A DNA stretch of 61,631 bases. It comes from Candidatus Dechloromonas phosphorivorans. GTDB lineage: Bacteria > Pseudomonadota > Gammaproteobacteria > Burkholderiales > Rhodocyclaceae. This document shows, in pieces, positions 1 through 8,930 of the stretch. The DNA lies in NCBI GenBank assembly GCA_016709495.1, contig JADJMS010000028.1, positions 1 through 61,631 on the forward strand, written 5' to 3'. Under the pieces are notes generated by a model. It had not been told where the DNA came from. It saw only the letters and a program-made list of their open reading frames with translations, and ran no database searches. Made by a program: the position numbers and the translations under genes. Numbering within the stretch: the stretch's first letter is position 1; each line of letters opens with the position of its first letter.

Positions 1-743
1 TAGTCGGCCTGGATGAAGCCGAGTTTTTCATAGTGCGGATGCGCCCAGTTGCCGCCAGTTGAATACTGGTAGATGCCGCCCCAGACCGGGTCGACCAACT
101 GCCGTGCAGCGGCCAGATTGCTCCGGGCAATGGCCAGCGCCTGCGGATTATTCTGCTGCAGGGCATATTCGGTGGCATCACGGTCAACCATCTTTTGCTC
201 GCCGATCAGGCCGCCCAGCGCAAAGTCATGCGTGGCAACCAGTCGCGCTTCCAGTTCGCGTGCCGTGGCCTCGGCCAGCAGCGGCGACAAGGCCCAGCTG
301 GTTGGTGCTGTGACGTTCGGGCTTTCCGGGCGGGGGTCGCCGATGACCGTCGTGAGCAGGCGTTGCATTGCTGCCGGGGCAATGTAGCCGGCACGCTTGA
401 CGATTTCCTGACCATTGCCGTCGAGGATGATGAGAGCAGGCCAGCCGTAGTCGCGGTAGCGTTCGGCAAGGTCCGGCCGGGCATCGTGATCGACACGCAC
501 GGCGACGAAGTGCTTGCGCATGGTGGCGGCAACCTGCGGATCGTTCCAGGTCTTTTCGTCCATCACATGGCACCAGTGGCACCAGACCGCCTCCAGTTCG
601 AGCAGGATCAGGCGACTTTCCGCCTTGGCCCGAGTAAACGCCTGAGGTGAATAGGCTTGCCAGTCGATCAGTGTACCCGGGGCCGCCAGGCTGGCCAGCG
701 GCAAGAGCAGCGCCAGCCAGAGTGCAGCGAGTTGTTTTTTCAT
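1..743 (-). CDS. Secreted DUF255 thioredoxin-fold protein, C-terminus cut by window edge
   Basis: The frame is open from the ATG at 743 to the window edge, so the C-terminus is missing. It begins with a signal peptide (MKKQLAALWLALLLPLASLA). A thioredoxin-like domain of the DUF255/YyaL N-terminal type follows, with EAVWCHWCHVMDEKTW (CHWC in place of CxxC) and then YGWPALIILDGNGQ. The family is thought to have a thiol/redox role in the periplasm, but substrates are not established. AGAGGA lies just upstream of the start. It follows the cupin anti-sigma gene by about 100 bp on the same strand and may be part of the sigma-factor operon. The frame is clean over its whole visible length, unlike its two neighbours. 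Confidence 0.8.
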   Translation of the reverse strand, partial: MKKQLAALWLALLLPLASLAAPGTLIDWQAYSPQAFTRAKAESRLILLELEAVWCHWCHVMDEKTWNDPQVAATMRKHFVAVRVDHDARPDLAERYRDYGWPALIILDGNGQEIVKRAGYIAPAAMQRLLTTVIGDPRPESPNVTAPTSWALSPLLAEATARELEARLVATHDFALGGLIGEQKMVDRDATEYALQQNNPQALAIARSNLAAARQLVDPVWGGIYQYSTGGNWAHPHYEKLGFIQAD

Positions 744-844
744 GATCCATTCCTCTGCCAGCAACCGGTCAGCCCGGTCGGGCCGACCGCAGGCACCAGT
801 GCCCTCAGCCTGATATACGCAGCGCGGCGCGGAATGGATGCAGT

Positions 845-1657
845 CTAGGCGGCGGGCGTCACGCCTTCATGGACAAAGATCAGGGCGCCGGTATCGCTGA
901 ACAGCGTTTCATGGTGCGTACCGGCCGGGGCAAAGTGAAATTCGTGGCTGCGGGCAAGGAGATCGCCAAAGAAGATTTCGCCATCGACAACCATCGTTTC
1001 CTCGTCCTGCGCATGCGCGGTGTCCGGCGAGCGAACTGCCCGGGGCGAAGCGGATGAAGCGCGATGCCTGTTGGCCATCCCGCCACAACCGCTTTTCCTC
1101 GACGCCTTCGGCAATCGGCTGCCATTGGCCGTCTTTGCCGGTGATGGTGACCGGAGCTTCGCCGGCGCCGGGCACCAGGCCGCCGAGCAATTCGATCACC
1201 AATCCCATCGTGTTGCCCAGCGAGGTGCCGCGCAAATAGGTCAGGCAGCCATCGCGTGAGGTTATGACGGCATGGCGGCTGCCGGGGGCGGAAACATGAT
1301 AGTCGGCCACCCCGAGATCCAGTTCGCCCATCTGCATGCTGCCGGTCAGAACGATACCCTCTTCAAGATGGCGGTGCCGGTGCACCGGCAGCGTGGCGCC
1401 CGGATTCAGGCGGATCAGTACCGACGATCCGCCTGCGCCAGCACGCAATATTTTGGACTGGACGCCAGCCTTCAGCTCGCTCCATCCACCATCACGGCCA
1501 TGCACCGTCAGCGCCCGGCATGTCGACGCAGACTGTCATCAAGGCGCTCGCTCAAACGTTGGCGCAAACCCTGGCGCAAGGTGCCGGGCAGCGGGGTCTC
1601 GGAAATCTCGGCAGCAATCAGCATGTTGATCTCATCGTCGTTGTTCAAGTCGTTCAT
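845..1657 (-). CDS. ChrR-like cupin anti-sigma factor (frameshifted)
   Basis: The reconstructed protein of about 270 aa has two cupin modules: LNPGATLPVHRHRHLEEGIVLTG in the N-terminal half and PGSS..GHRHAQDEETMVVDGE in the C-terminal half, each with His/Glu metal-ligand patterns. This is the ChrR-type anti-sigma layout. The N-terminal stretch (MNDLNNDDEINMLIAAEI) lacks the His/Cys zinc motif of classical ChrR, so its sigma-binding part is atypical. The start ATG overlaps the sigma-factor stop (ATGA). Two frame breaks are visible: near 1517 (a run of three G where four fit) and near 1030 (one apparently extra base). Both look like sequence errors because the protein is collinear across them. 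Expected role: sequester the adjacent ECF sigma factor until an oxidative or similar signal. Confidence 0.7.
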
Positions 1658-2323
1658 GGCGTCACCATCATGGCTGAAGTCAGCCCGGGAAGCAGTTCGC
1701 GCAGGCGGAGCAGGGCGCGGCGGATATGTGATTTGACCGTACCCAGCGGCAGGCCGGTGTGGCTGGCAATTTCTTCATGGGACAAGCCTTTGAAAAAAGC
1801 CAGGGAAACGAGTTGACGGGCAGCGCCTCGATTTTGCCCAGCGCCTGATGGAGATGGGTGTTTTGTTCGACTGCCACCAGCAGGTCAATCGGGTTTTGTT
1901 CCATTGATTCCTCCTCGCCGACCAGTTCGCTTTCAAATGTGGACACTGACTTCAGCCGGCGCAGGGCATCAAGCGCCCGCGAGCGCGCCATGGTCATTAC
2001 CCAGGCGCGTGGCGATCCCCGCTCGACGTCGAAGCGTGGTGCCTGACGCCAGATCTGCCAGAACACATCCTCGGTTACTTCTTCCGCGAGTTGTCGCTGC
2101 CCGACAATGCGCGGACAAATCCGTAAACCTTGCGACCAGCGCGTCGCAGGAAGCTGCCAGGGGCTTTTTCGTCGCGCTCGCAGACCTGCGCAATCCATTT
2201 GACCAGCTCTGCATCGGCAACCGGCCGGGCATAGCGCAACCCGTGCGGTGTTGCTGCCTCCAACTCGTCATCTACAGTCGCGTCGGGCAGAAAATCGTCG
2301 GTTAAATTGCTGTCAGGGTCCAT
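1654..2323 (-). CDS. ECF-family RNA polymerase sigma factor (frameshifted)
   Basis: Reconstructed from three overlapping frames. It starts MDPDSNLTDD, has region 2 (YGFVRALSG..QLAEEVTEDVFWQIWRQAPRFD, then AWVMTMARSRALDALRR) and region 4 (HEEIASHTGLPLGTVKSHIRRAL), giving about 220 aa. This is an extracytoplasmic-function sigma factor. Several 1-nt errors occur at 2100-2180 and one near 1822 (CCC where CCCC fits). The stop overlaps the start of the cupin anti-sigma gene by 4 bp, which strongly implies translational coupling and a sigma/anti-sigma pair. The target regulon cannot be read from this window; the DUF255 thioredoxin gene downstream is a plausible member. Confidence 0.72.
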
Positions 2324-2460
2324 CCATTGTCTCCACGCCCTCGCCTTTTGCTGAGTTCTGCTTGATTGCACTTGATAAAGAATACGCAATCGAAATGATT
2401 TTGGATTCAGATGCGAGCAGGTTTTAAAGGATAATTTCCGCTTTTCCAACGAAGTCACCC

Positions 2461-3926
2461 ATGCCCTGCATTTCACTCATGGTTCAAGGCACCACCTCCG
2501 ATGCCGGCAAAACGACGCTGGTTGCTGCTCTGTGCCGTATTTTGCAACGTCGTGGTGTGCGCGTGGCGCCATTCAAACCGCAAAACATGGCGCTGAACTC
2601 AGCGGTGACGGTCGATGGTGGCGAAATTGGCCGGGCGCAAGCCTTGCAGGCGCTGGCCGCCGGGCTGGAACCGCATACCGATTTCAACCCGGTGCTGCTC
2701 AAACCAACCACTGACAAAAAGGCGCAAGTGGTCATTCACGGCAAGGTAGCTTTTGATCTGGATGCCAAGGCCTATCACGACTACAAACCCCGCGCGATGG
2801 GCGCCGTTCTGGAATCCTGGGGGCGCCTGACCGCCGCTTATGAATGCGTCGTGGTTGAAGGCGCTGGCTCACCAGCCGAAATCAATCTGCGCGACCGCGA
2901 CATTGCCAACATGGGCTTTGCCGAGGAAGTCGATTGCCCGGTGATCCTGATTGCCGACATTGATCGCGGCGGCGTTTTCGCCCATCTGGTCGGTACGCTC
3001 GATTTGCTCTCGCCCTCCGAGCAAAACCGCGTCAAAGGTTTCGTCATCAACCGTTTTCGCGGCGACATCAGCCTGCTTGAATCCGGCCTGACCTGGCTGG
3101 AAGAACGCACCGGCAAGCCAGTACTTGGCGTTTTGCCTTATTTACACGGTTTGATGCTCGATGCCGAGGACGCGATAGCAACGGTTACGGTCGACAGCCA
3201 AAAAGCGCCAAAAATCAAGGTAATCGCACCAGCTTATCCGCGCGTTTCCAATCACAACGATCTCGACCCGCTACGCCTGCATCCGGAAGTCGATTTCCGC
3301 TGGATCGGTCCCGGCGAAACACCGCCCCCGGCCGACCTGATTGTGCTGCCCGGTTCAAAAGCCGTGCGTGCCGATCTGGAATGGTTGCGCAGCAAAGGCT
3401 GGGATACAGCCATCCAGAAACACCTGCGCTACGGCGGCAAGGTGATCGGCCTGTGCGGCGGCTACCAGATGCTCGGCCTCGCCATCAACGACCCGCTGGG
3501 CCTCGAAGGACAGCCCGGCAGTACACCGGCCTCGGCGTGCTGGAATGCATGACGACACTGGAAAGTGAAAAACAACTGCGCAATGTCAGCGGCCACCTTG
3601 CCTTGCCGGGTGCACCCGCCATGAACGGCTACGAGATTCACCTGGGTTTGACCAGTGGCGACGGGCTGGAACGGGCAGCGGTGCAACTGACGGATGGGCG
3701 CAGCGACGGGGCCATTTCTACCGACAATCAAATCTTTGCCACCTACTGCCACGGTGTTTTTGACCATCCCGAAGCGTTGACTGCCCTGCTCGCCTGGGCC
3801 GGTATGGAAGAGAGTGAACAGATCGATTTTGCTGCTCGCCGTGAGGCAGATCTGAATCGTCTGGCAGATTCGGTCGAAGCGGCGCTGGACTGGGAAAAGA
3901 TGGCAGGCTTGCTGCCCCCCATCTAG
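2461..3926 (+). CDS. cobQ: Cobyric acid synthase CobQ (one frameshift)
   Basis: Glutamine-dependent amidase that amidates adenosylcobyrinic acid a,c-diamide to cobyric acid. The N-terminal domain carries the P-loop-like GTTSDAGKTTL (residues 10-20) and FKPQNMALNS. The C-terminal class-I glutamine amidotransferase domain has the nucleophile motif LCGGYQMLG near residue 330 and the histidine region YCHGVFDHPEAL. The frame breaks at about 3526: CCGGCC fits as CCGGGCC, restoring STPGLGVLECMTTLE. A second possible start, ATG at 2479, would give MVQGTTSDAG. It opens the cobalamin block and is divergent from the sigma-factor gene. One copy of the TTACGGTCRAC repeat lies inside it (3185). Confidence 0.9.
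3185..3195 (+). repeat. TTACGGTCRAC repeat copy 1 (in cobQ)
   Basis: TTACGGTCGAC followed by AGCC, AAAAA (3200-3204), GCGCC, AAAAAT (3210-3215). Core plus two A tracts 10 bp apart. Confidence 0.85.
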
Positions 3927-5293
3927 AAATCGATCATTGTCGATGCCGACTGCGCAGCGGCCTCTTGCTGAATACGCCGGAGTGCAACTTCCTTTTGAAT
4001 GGTACGGAAATCCTGCTCGCGACCATGCAACGCGTACTGCGCTCGTATATTGCTGAAAACCTTCTTCGCATCCAGACTGCTCATCAAATAGTCGGTATGC
4101 AAGTCAGCCAGTTTGTGATCCTTCACGGATAAGGCTGCCCGCACAATATCCATCTGTGCGGTTGGGGTCAGCTTGCTGGCCAGCATTGCCGGGCGCAGAC
4201 CGGAAAAACGGCTGGTGCCACGCTCAGGCGAAGCCAGCGCCATCAAGGCCGCATAGCTTGCCTGTTCAGGCAGGTTCAGGCTACGAACCTCCCCATCACG
4301 CAGGCTGAGCAGTATTTTTTCAGCTGAAATATTATCGCCGCTGTTGATGTGACTGCGCGCCAGCGCCAGCCTATCCTCCGGCGCAATCGCGCCGGGCATC
4401 GTGTCATTGGTAATGACATCCGTCATCGCCGCGCGCGCAGTCTCGGTATCGCCATTCAGGGTAGCCGCCTCGGCAAGCAGGCGTTTGCGCAGGTAGTTGC
4501 GCGGTGTTCGTTTGGCGACTTCATCGAGTACACGCTGCGCTTCTGCATGCTCGCCCTGCGCCATGCAAATGGTCGCCTTGAGATCCGCTGCATCAAAGAA
4601 ATGCGGTGTGCTGGCAACCACTCGCTCGATTTCCTGACGCGCCTCGACCAGTCGACTTTGGCGATGCATGGTACGCGCCATGCCGGCGCGCGCCCAGGGG
4701 AATTCGTATTTGTCGAGAATGTTGCGGTAAGTTGCCTCAGCAGCCTTTAGGTCGCCAATCGCCAGTTGCGTTTCTGCTTGCTGGCGAAGAATCTCGAAAC
4801 GGTAAGGACGGCCGGCCTCGGTGTCATGTTGCGCTTGTAGAAAGGCAATCGCCGCAGCAAAATCCTGTTTACGCTTCTCGCGATAAAACCCGGCAAAGAA
4901 ATTTTTCTTGGCCGTGATGCGGTCCAGTCGCAACACCAACTTGTCCGGTGAAAACGGCTTGATGATGTAGTCGTCGGGGACCAGTTCGACGGCTGAAACA
5001 ACCTGTTCGTAAGCCTGTTCACCGGTCACCATCATGAATATGGTTTCGTCCGGCAACATGTTGAAGCGGCGCAACTCCTCGAGCAATTGCTGGCCGGAAC
5101 GACCATCGCCCAACATGTAATCACTGAGGATGATATCCGGCACATTGTTGCGAATACGGTAGAGCGCATCCTGATAACTGGAGGCAAACTCAACGGCAAA
5201 CGCGCCGACCGTCAGCGCAATGCTGCGCAAGGCTTCGCGTGCCATCGGCTGGTCATCGACCACGAGAAAACGCTTCTTGCTGTAATCCCCCAT
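3923..5293 (-). CDS. Response regulator with C-terminal TPR-like repeats
   Basis: 456 aa. The receiver domain occupies residues 1-125 with acidic pair D13/D14, phospho-acceptor D58 (DIILSDYMLGDG), T90 and K112 (DDYIIKPFSP), so it should be phosphorylatable. The remaining 300 residues are helical repeats of TPR type (for example RFEILRQQAETQLAIGDLKAAEATYRNIL) with no DNA-binding or enzymatic domain, suggesting output by protein-protein interaction. It shares one base with the upstream kinase stop (TGATG), so the two are co-translated. It converges on cobQ with a 4-bp overlap of coding ends. A direct link to B12 synthesis is not shown by the sequence. Confidence 0.85.
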   Translation of the reverse strand: MGDYSKKRFLVVDDQPMAREALRSIALTVGAFAVEFASSYQDALYRIRNNVPDIILSDYMLGDGRSGQQLLEELRRFNMLPDETIFMMVTGEQAYEQVVSAVELVPDDYIIKPFSPDKLVLRLDRITAKKNFFAGFYREKRKQDFAAAIAFLQAQHDTEAGRPYRFEILRQQAETQLAIGDLKAAEATYRNILDKYEFPWARAGMARTMHRQSRLVEARQEIERVVASTPHFFDAADLKATICMAQGEHAEAQRVLDEVAKRTPRNYLRKRLLAEAATLNGDTETARAAMTDVITNDTMPGAIAPEDRLALARSHINSGDNISAEKILLSLRDGEVRSLNLPEQASYAALMALASPERGTSRFSGLRPAMLASKLTPTAQMDIVRAALSVKDHKLADLHTDYLMSSLDAKKVFSNIRAQYALHGREQDFRTIQKEVALRRIQQEAAAQSASTMIDF

Positions 5294-5901
5294 CAGGGCA
5301 ACCTCAATTCAAAACGGGCACCACCCAGGGCAGACTTGTTACTTAGTGTCAGACTACCCTTTCGCCCATGCTGGACATGCAGCGCTGCCAGACGATCAGC
5401 CACCATCAGGCCGATGCCGTATTCAGGTGGCAATGAAGGGTAACCAGGGCCGTCGTCTTCGACGACCAGACACAACCATTGATCTTCAGCCGTGACGCTC
5501 ATTTTGACCATGCTGCGGGCGTATCGACCGGCGTTCTGGACAGCGTTATTGAGCATATCGGTGACCAGATCGCGGTCCAGTGGTAAGGCATCGAAGACCT
5601 GGCAATCGACCGTCAGGGTGACCTCCCGGCTGGCCAGATGAAGCTTTTGTGCGAGCATCACCTCGTCGCAGAGGTCTTCGAGAATAACTGGCGTTATAGC
5701 TGGCGTCGCGTCGTGGCGCGTGATTTGATAGGCGGCCAGGGCACGCGACAGCCGATCAGAGGCCGCCTCAATCGCATATCGCGCTTCACTGAGAGATAAT
5801 CCATGCTTGGCTTCAGTCGCTGCGATCAATGATTCGGCGAGAAACAGCTGGTTTTTCGCGTCATGTATCCCTGAAGCCAGAATATCCAGCAAATTGTTCA
5901 T
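5293..5901 (-). CDS. Small soluble histidine kinase
   Basis: About 200 aa from the ATG at 5901 (an in-frame start at 5946 is also possible). The likely phospho-acceptor is H13 in SGIHDAKNQLFL. The ATPase domain has the N box (TDMLNNAVQNAGRYA) and the G1 box (VVEDDGPGYPSLPPEYGIGL). There are no membrane segments and no sensor domain, so it is probably cytoplasmic and receives its signal from a partner. It is the cognate partner of the adjacent TPR response regulator by operon position. The promoter should lie in the 60 bp before cobU's stop. Confidence 0.8.
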   Translation of the reverse strand: MNNLLDILASGIHDAKNQLFLAESLIAATEAKHGLSLSEARYAIEAASDRLSRALAAYQITRHDATPAITPVILEDLCDEVMLAQKLHLASREVTLTVDCQVFDALPLDRDLVTDMLNNAVQNAGRYARSMVKMSVTAEDQWLCLVVEDDGPGYPSLPPEYGIGLMVADRLAALHVQHGRKGSLTLSNKSALGGARFELRLP

Positions 5902-5964
5902 TGAAACCGCCCCATCGAATGACATCTGTTGTGTCGCTGGCCGCAAGGATACTCCGAGTTCATA

Positions 5965-6531
5965 TCAACCGGGAGCCAGCGCCGCTGCTTTGAGCAGCAA
6001 AGGCAGGCCAGCGGCAACCAGCGTGACCTGATCACAAACCGCTGCCACGCGCTGATTCAGGCGCCCCTGCTCGTCGGCAAACAATCGCGATACCGGATGC
6101 ATGGGCACAATGCCCCAGCCCACTTCGTTCGATACCAGAATGATGTGGCCAGGCAAGTGCGGCAACAAATCAATCAAGGCATCGGTTTCATTGCGAAAAA
6201 CGGGGCAATCAATGGCTAGACCAGCTTCGGCCTGAGTCGCTGCCTGTCCGGCGAAAAGCAGGTTGGAGAGCCACAAGGTCAGGCAATCAACCAATATGCA
6301 GGTATCGGGTGCCGCCAGTTCATTTAGCTTGGCAGCCAGCAGCAGGTTTTCCTCGGCGCAGCCCCAGTCGGCTGGACGACGTTCGCGATGGTGGGCAATA
6401 CGGCGCACCATTTCGCCATCACCGGCTTGTGCGGTGGCCAGATAAACGACATGCAGACCGGAGGCAAGGGCACGCTGTTCAGCCAACAGGCTTTTACCGG
6501 AACGGGCGCCACCAAAAATGAGTTCTTTCAT
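5965..6531 (-). CDS. cobU: Adenosylcobinamide kinase / adenosylcobinamide-phosphate guanylyltransferase
   Basis: 188 aa, full length for CobU/CobP. The P-loop GGARSGKS sits at residues 7-14, followed by HHRERRPADWG and DCLTLWLSNLLF, and LVSNEVGWGIVPMHPVSR with the conserved NEVG. It phosphorylates adenosylcobinamide and transfers GMP to give AdoCbi-GDP, the substrate of CobS. It is transcribed away from the riboswitch-controlled cobT-cobS unit, so the roughly 50 bp before 6580 hold back-to-back promoters. Confidence 0.92.
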   Translation of the reverse strand: MKELIFGGARSGKSLLAEQRALASGLHVVYLATAQAGDGEMVRRIAHHRERRPADWGCAEENLLLAAKLNELAAPDTCILVDCLTLWLSNLLFAGQAATQAEAGLAIDCPVFRNETDALIDLLPHLPGHIILVSNEVGWGIVPMHPVSRLFADEQGRLNQRVAAVCDQVTLVAAGLPLLLKAAALAPG

Positions 6532-6581
6532 GGCCGGTATTGTGGGCGAATGTGCGGCGATGTCGCAACCGGTATAATCGG

Positions 6582-6742
6582 CACCGATTCGAAATTACGG
6601 AACACGGTGTAAATCCGTGGCGGGCCCGCCGCTGTAATCGGGGACGGTTGTCGCAGGATGCCACTGGCCAAGGGGAAACCCGGCCGGGAAGGCGCGACAA
6701 ACCGGCTGATCCGAAAGCCAGAAGACGTGTCGAATCATCGGT
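6582..6742 (+). promoter_or_regulatory. Cobalamin (B12) riboswitch upstream of cobT
   Basis: Contains the family's hallmark segments in order: GGTGTAAATCCGTGG, CGGGCCCGCCGCTGTAA, the B12 box GCCACTGG, GGGAAGGC and CCGAAAGCCAGAAGAC. The ends pair: CCGATTCGA near 6584 with TCGAATCATCGG ending near 6741, closing P1. A short hairpin (ACAGG-GAG-CCTGT) follows before the cobT ribosome site. It should repress the downstream cob genes when adenosylcobalamin is abundant. The strand and the position 85 bp before cobT fit. Confidence 0.93.
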
Positions 6743-6827
6743 ACAGGGAGCCTGTGGACAGGGTTTCGCGCTTGCATTGAAAAATGCCGGGGCGAGGCCC
6801 TTTTGCTTTTTTGAACTGGAGAATCGG

Positions 6828-7876
6828 ATGCATTCAAGTTTCAACATCGTCACCCCGGATCAGGGTTTGGCGGCTGCCTTGCAGCAAAAAATCGATCAAA
6901 AGACCAAACCACTTGGTGCGCTCGGTCAACTCGAAAAAGTGGCCAAAAAGTTGGCCTGATCCAGCAGCGTCTGGACCCGGAATTCGGCCAACCGCATTTG
7001 CTGGTGTTTGCCGGCGATCATGGTGCGACCAAGGCCGGCGTTTCTGCCTACCCGCAGGATGTGACCTGGCAGATGGTCGAGAACTTTCTCAGCGGCGGCG
7101 CGGCGATCAACGTTTTCGCCCGGCAGAACGATATGCATCTCGCCATCATTGATGCCGGCGTTGCGCATGATTTTGGCAAGCGCACCGGTCTGATCAACGC
7201 CAAAGTGGCGCTCGGCACGGCCAATTACATTGAGCAGCCGGCCATGACCCCAGAACAATGTGTGGCGGCCATCGCCCGCGGCGCGGAAATCAGCCGCAAT
7301 TTGTCCATCAACGGCTGCAATGTCGTCGGCTTTGGTGAAATGGGCATCGGCAATACGGCGGCGGCTTCCTTGATCACGCATTGCCTGACCGGTGTAGCGC
7401 TGGCCGATTGCGTCGGGCGCGGCACCGGGCTGGATGATGCCGGACTGGCGCGCAAGCAAGGCCTGCTCGAACAAGCCCTGACCCGTTATCGCAGCACCGG
7501 CGGCAGCAACGAACCGTTGGCGGTGCTCACCGAATTCGGCGGTTTTGAAATTGCCATGATGGTCGGCGCCATGCTCGGTGCCGCCGAGGCCAAAATGACC
7601 TTGCTGATCGACGGATTTATTGTCGGTTCTGCCGCGTTGACCGCAATAAAGCTGTATCCGGCGCTGGCCGATTACTGCGTCTTCTGCCACCGCTCAGCTG
7701 AAGCTGGTCACAGCGCACAATTGCAGGCAATGAACGCCGAACCGCTGCTTGATCTCGGCTTGCGTCTGGGCGAAGGGACCGGTGCCGCGCTGGCTTATCC
7801 GTTGGTATTGGCCTCACTCAACTTCCTCAACGACATGGCCAGCTTCGCGTCGGCCGGTGTGGCAGAAAAGAGCTGA
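6828..7876 (+). CDS. cobT: Nicotinate-nucleotide-dimethylbenzimidazole phosphoribosyltransferase (one frameshift)
   Basis: CobT makes alpha-ribazole phosphate, the lower-ligand precursor of B12. The reconstructed protein of about 350 aa runs from MHSSFNIVTPDQG and contains KPLGALGQLE, VFAGDHG, GEMGIGNTAAASLI, DCVGRGTGLDDAGL and the C-terminal LGEGTGAALAYPL. The frame breaks near 6953, where TTGGCCTG fits as TTGGGCCTG to give KKLGLIQQRLDPEF. GGAGA lies 7 bp before the ATG. The stop overlaps the cobS start (TGATG). It lies directly downstream of the B12 riboswitch. Confidence 0.92.
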
Positions 7877-8631
7877 TGCTCAAGCGCGAGCTGGAATACT
7901 TCTTCGGCGCCATCCGCTTTTTCACGCGCTTGCCGGTGCCCGGCTGGGTCGGGCATTCGGCGGAGGCGCTGAACCAGTCGGCGCGCTATTTTCCAGCGGT
8001 TGGCCTGCTGGTCGGCGGGATTGGTGCGCTGATTTATTTGGGCGCAGCCTTGATCTGGCCGCAGCCGGTTGCTGTTTTGCTATCGATGGCCGCCACCATT
8101 TACGCTACCGGCGCCTTCCACGAGGATGGCCTGGCTGATACGGTCGATGGCCTTGGCGGCGGCTGGGAAAAACTGCGCATCCTCGAAATCATGAAGGACT
8201 CGCGGGTCGGCAGTTACGGTGTTGTCGCCATGGTGCTTGCCCTGCTCGGCAAATTCACGCTGCTCAATGGGTTGGATGCGGCGCTGATTCCTTTTGCGCT
8301 ACTTGCCGGCCATGCCTTTTCCCGCCTGTGCTCGACGCTGTTGCTGGCAACGATGGATTACGTTCGTGAAGATTTGCTCGCCAAGTCCAAACCACTGGCA
8401 ACACGCTTGTCTACAGGTGCCTTGCTGGTCGCTTTGGGCTCCGTAATTCCCGTTCTTTTTTTACTGCCGATAGCAAATGTACTTTCTGCCTGCTGCCTCG
8501 CCGCCATTTCAACATTCTGGCTTGCACTCAAATTCAGGCGCTGGCTGGGTGGTTATACAGGCGACTGCTTGGGGGCAACGCAACAGGTCAGTGAGATTTT
8601 CTTTTATCTTGGTTTATTGGCAACCTGGTAA
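7876..8631 (+). CDS. cobS: Adenosylcobinamide-GDP ribazoletransferase (cobalamin synthase)
   Basis: 251 aa integral membrane enzyme that joins AdoCbi-GDP and alpha-ribazole (phosphate) to form the completed cobamide. The conserved region GAFHEDGLADTVDGLGGGW (residues 75-93), then MKDSRVGSYG, and the C-terminal GGYTGDCLGATQQVSE are diagnostic. There are several hydrophobic segments. The start is coupled to the cobT stop. Confidence 0.93.
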   Translation: MLKRELEYFFGAIRFFTRLPVPGWVGHSAEALNQSARYFPAVGLLVGGIGALIYLGAALIWPQPVAVLLSMAATIYATGAFHEDGLADTVDGLGGGWEKLRILEIMKDSRVGSYGVVAMVLALLGKFTLLNGLDAALIPFALLAGHAFSRLCSTLLLATMDYVREDLLAKSKPLATRLSTGALLVALGSVIPVLFLLPIANVLSACCLAAISTFWLALKFRRWLGGYTGDCLGATQQVSEIFFYLGLLATW

Positions 8632-8706
8632 TGACTGTTAAAACTCTAGAAAATTAACCGGCGAATACCCTAGAATTGAACCATCAGTCCAAATAGTTAG
8701 AAAAAA

Positions 8707-8880
8707 ATGTTCACTACACCCTACGAACGCATTAAAAATTTGGTCAACAACATTCAAAAGCTGGAAGACAAGCTGATGAATACCGGATTTTTACCAATGT
8801 CCGAGCAAAAAAAGATTCATGACGAAATCAAGAAACTGAAGGACGAAATGGATGCGCTTGAGCGGCGCACGCGAAAATAA
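8707..8880 (+). CDS. Small coiled-coil protein, 57 aa, unknown function
   Basis: The ORF from ATG 8707 to TAA 8880 encodes MFTTPYERIKNLVNNIQKLE... and ends LKDEMDALERRTRK. It is highly charged with a heptad-like pattern of I/L/M, predicted wholly helical, and has no cysteines and no signal peptide. It sits between cobS and cobC on the same strand with 75 bp before and 50 bp after it. The A-rich stretch GAAAAAAA precedes the ATG instead of a clear Shine-Dalgarno. Codon use resembles its neighbours. I do not recognise the family. Confidence 0.55.
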   Translation: MFTTPYERIKNLVNNIQKLEDKLMNTGFLPMSEQKKIHDEIKKLKDEMDALERRTRK

Positions 8881-8930
8881 ACGGCAATTCGCCTGAATCT
8901 CTACTCACCCCATGGCGGAACCGATTCGCC

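Noticed and set aside
7634..7646. GTTGACCGCAATAA in cobT as a further repeat copy
   Set aside because: One core mismatch and an irregularly placed AT tract; not counted among exact copies.
6926..7690. 254-aa open frame opposite cobT
   Set aside because: Antisense shadow of cobT.
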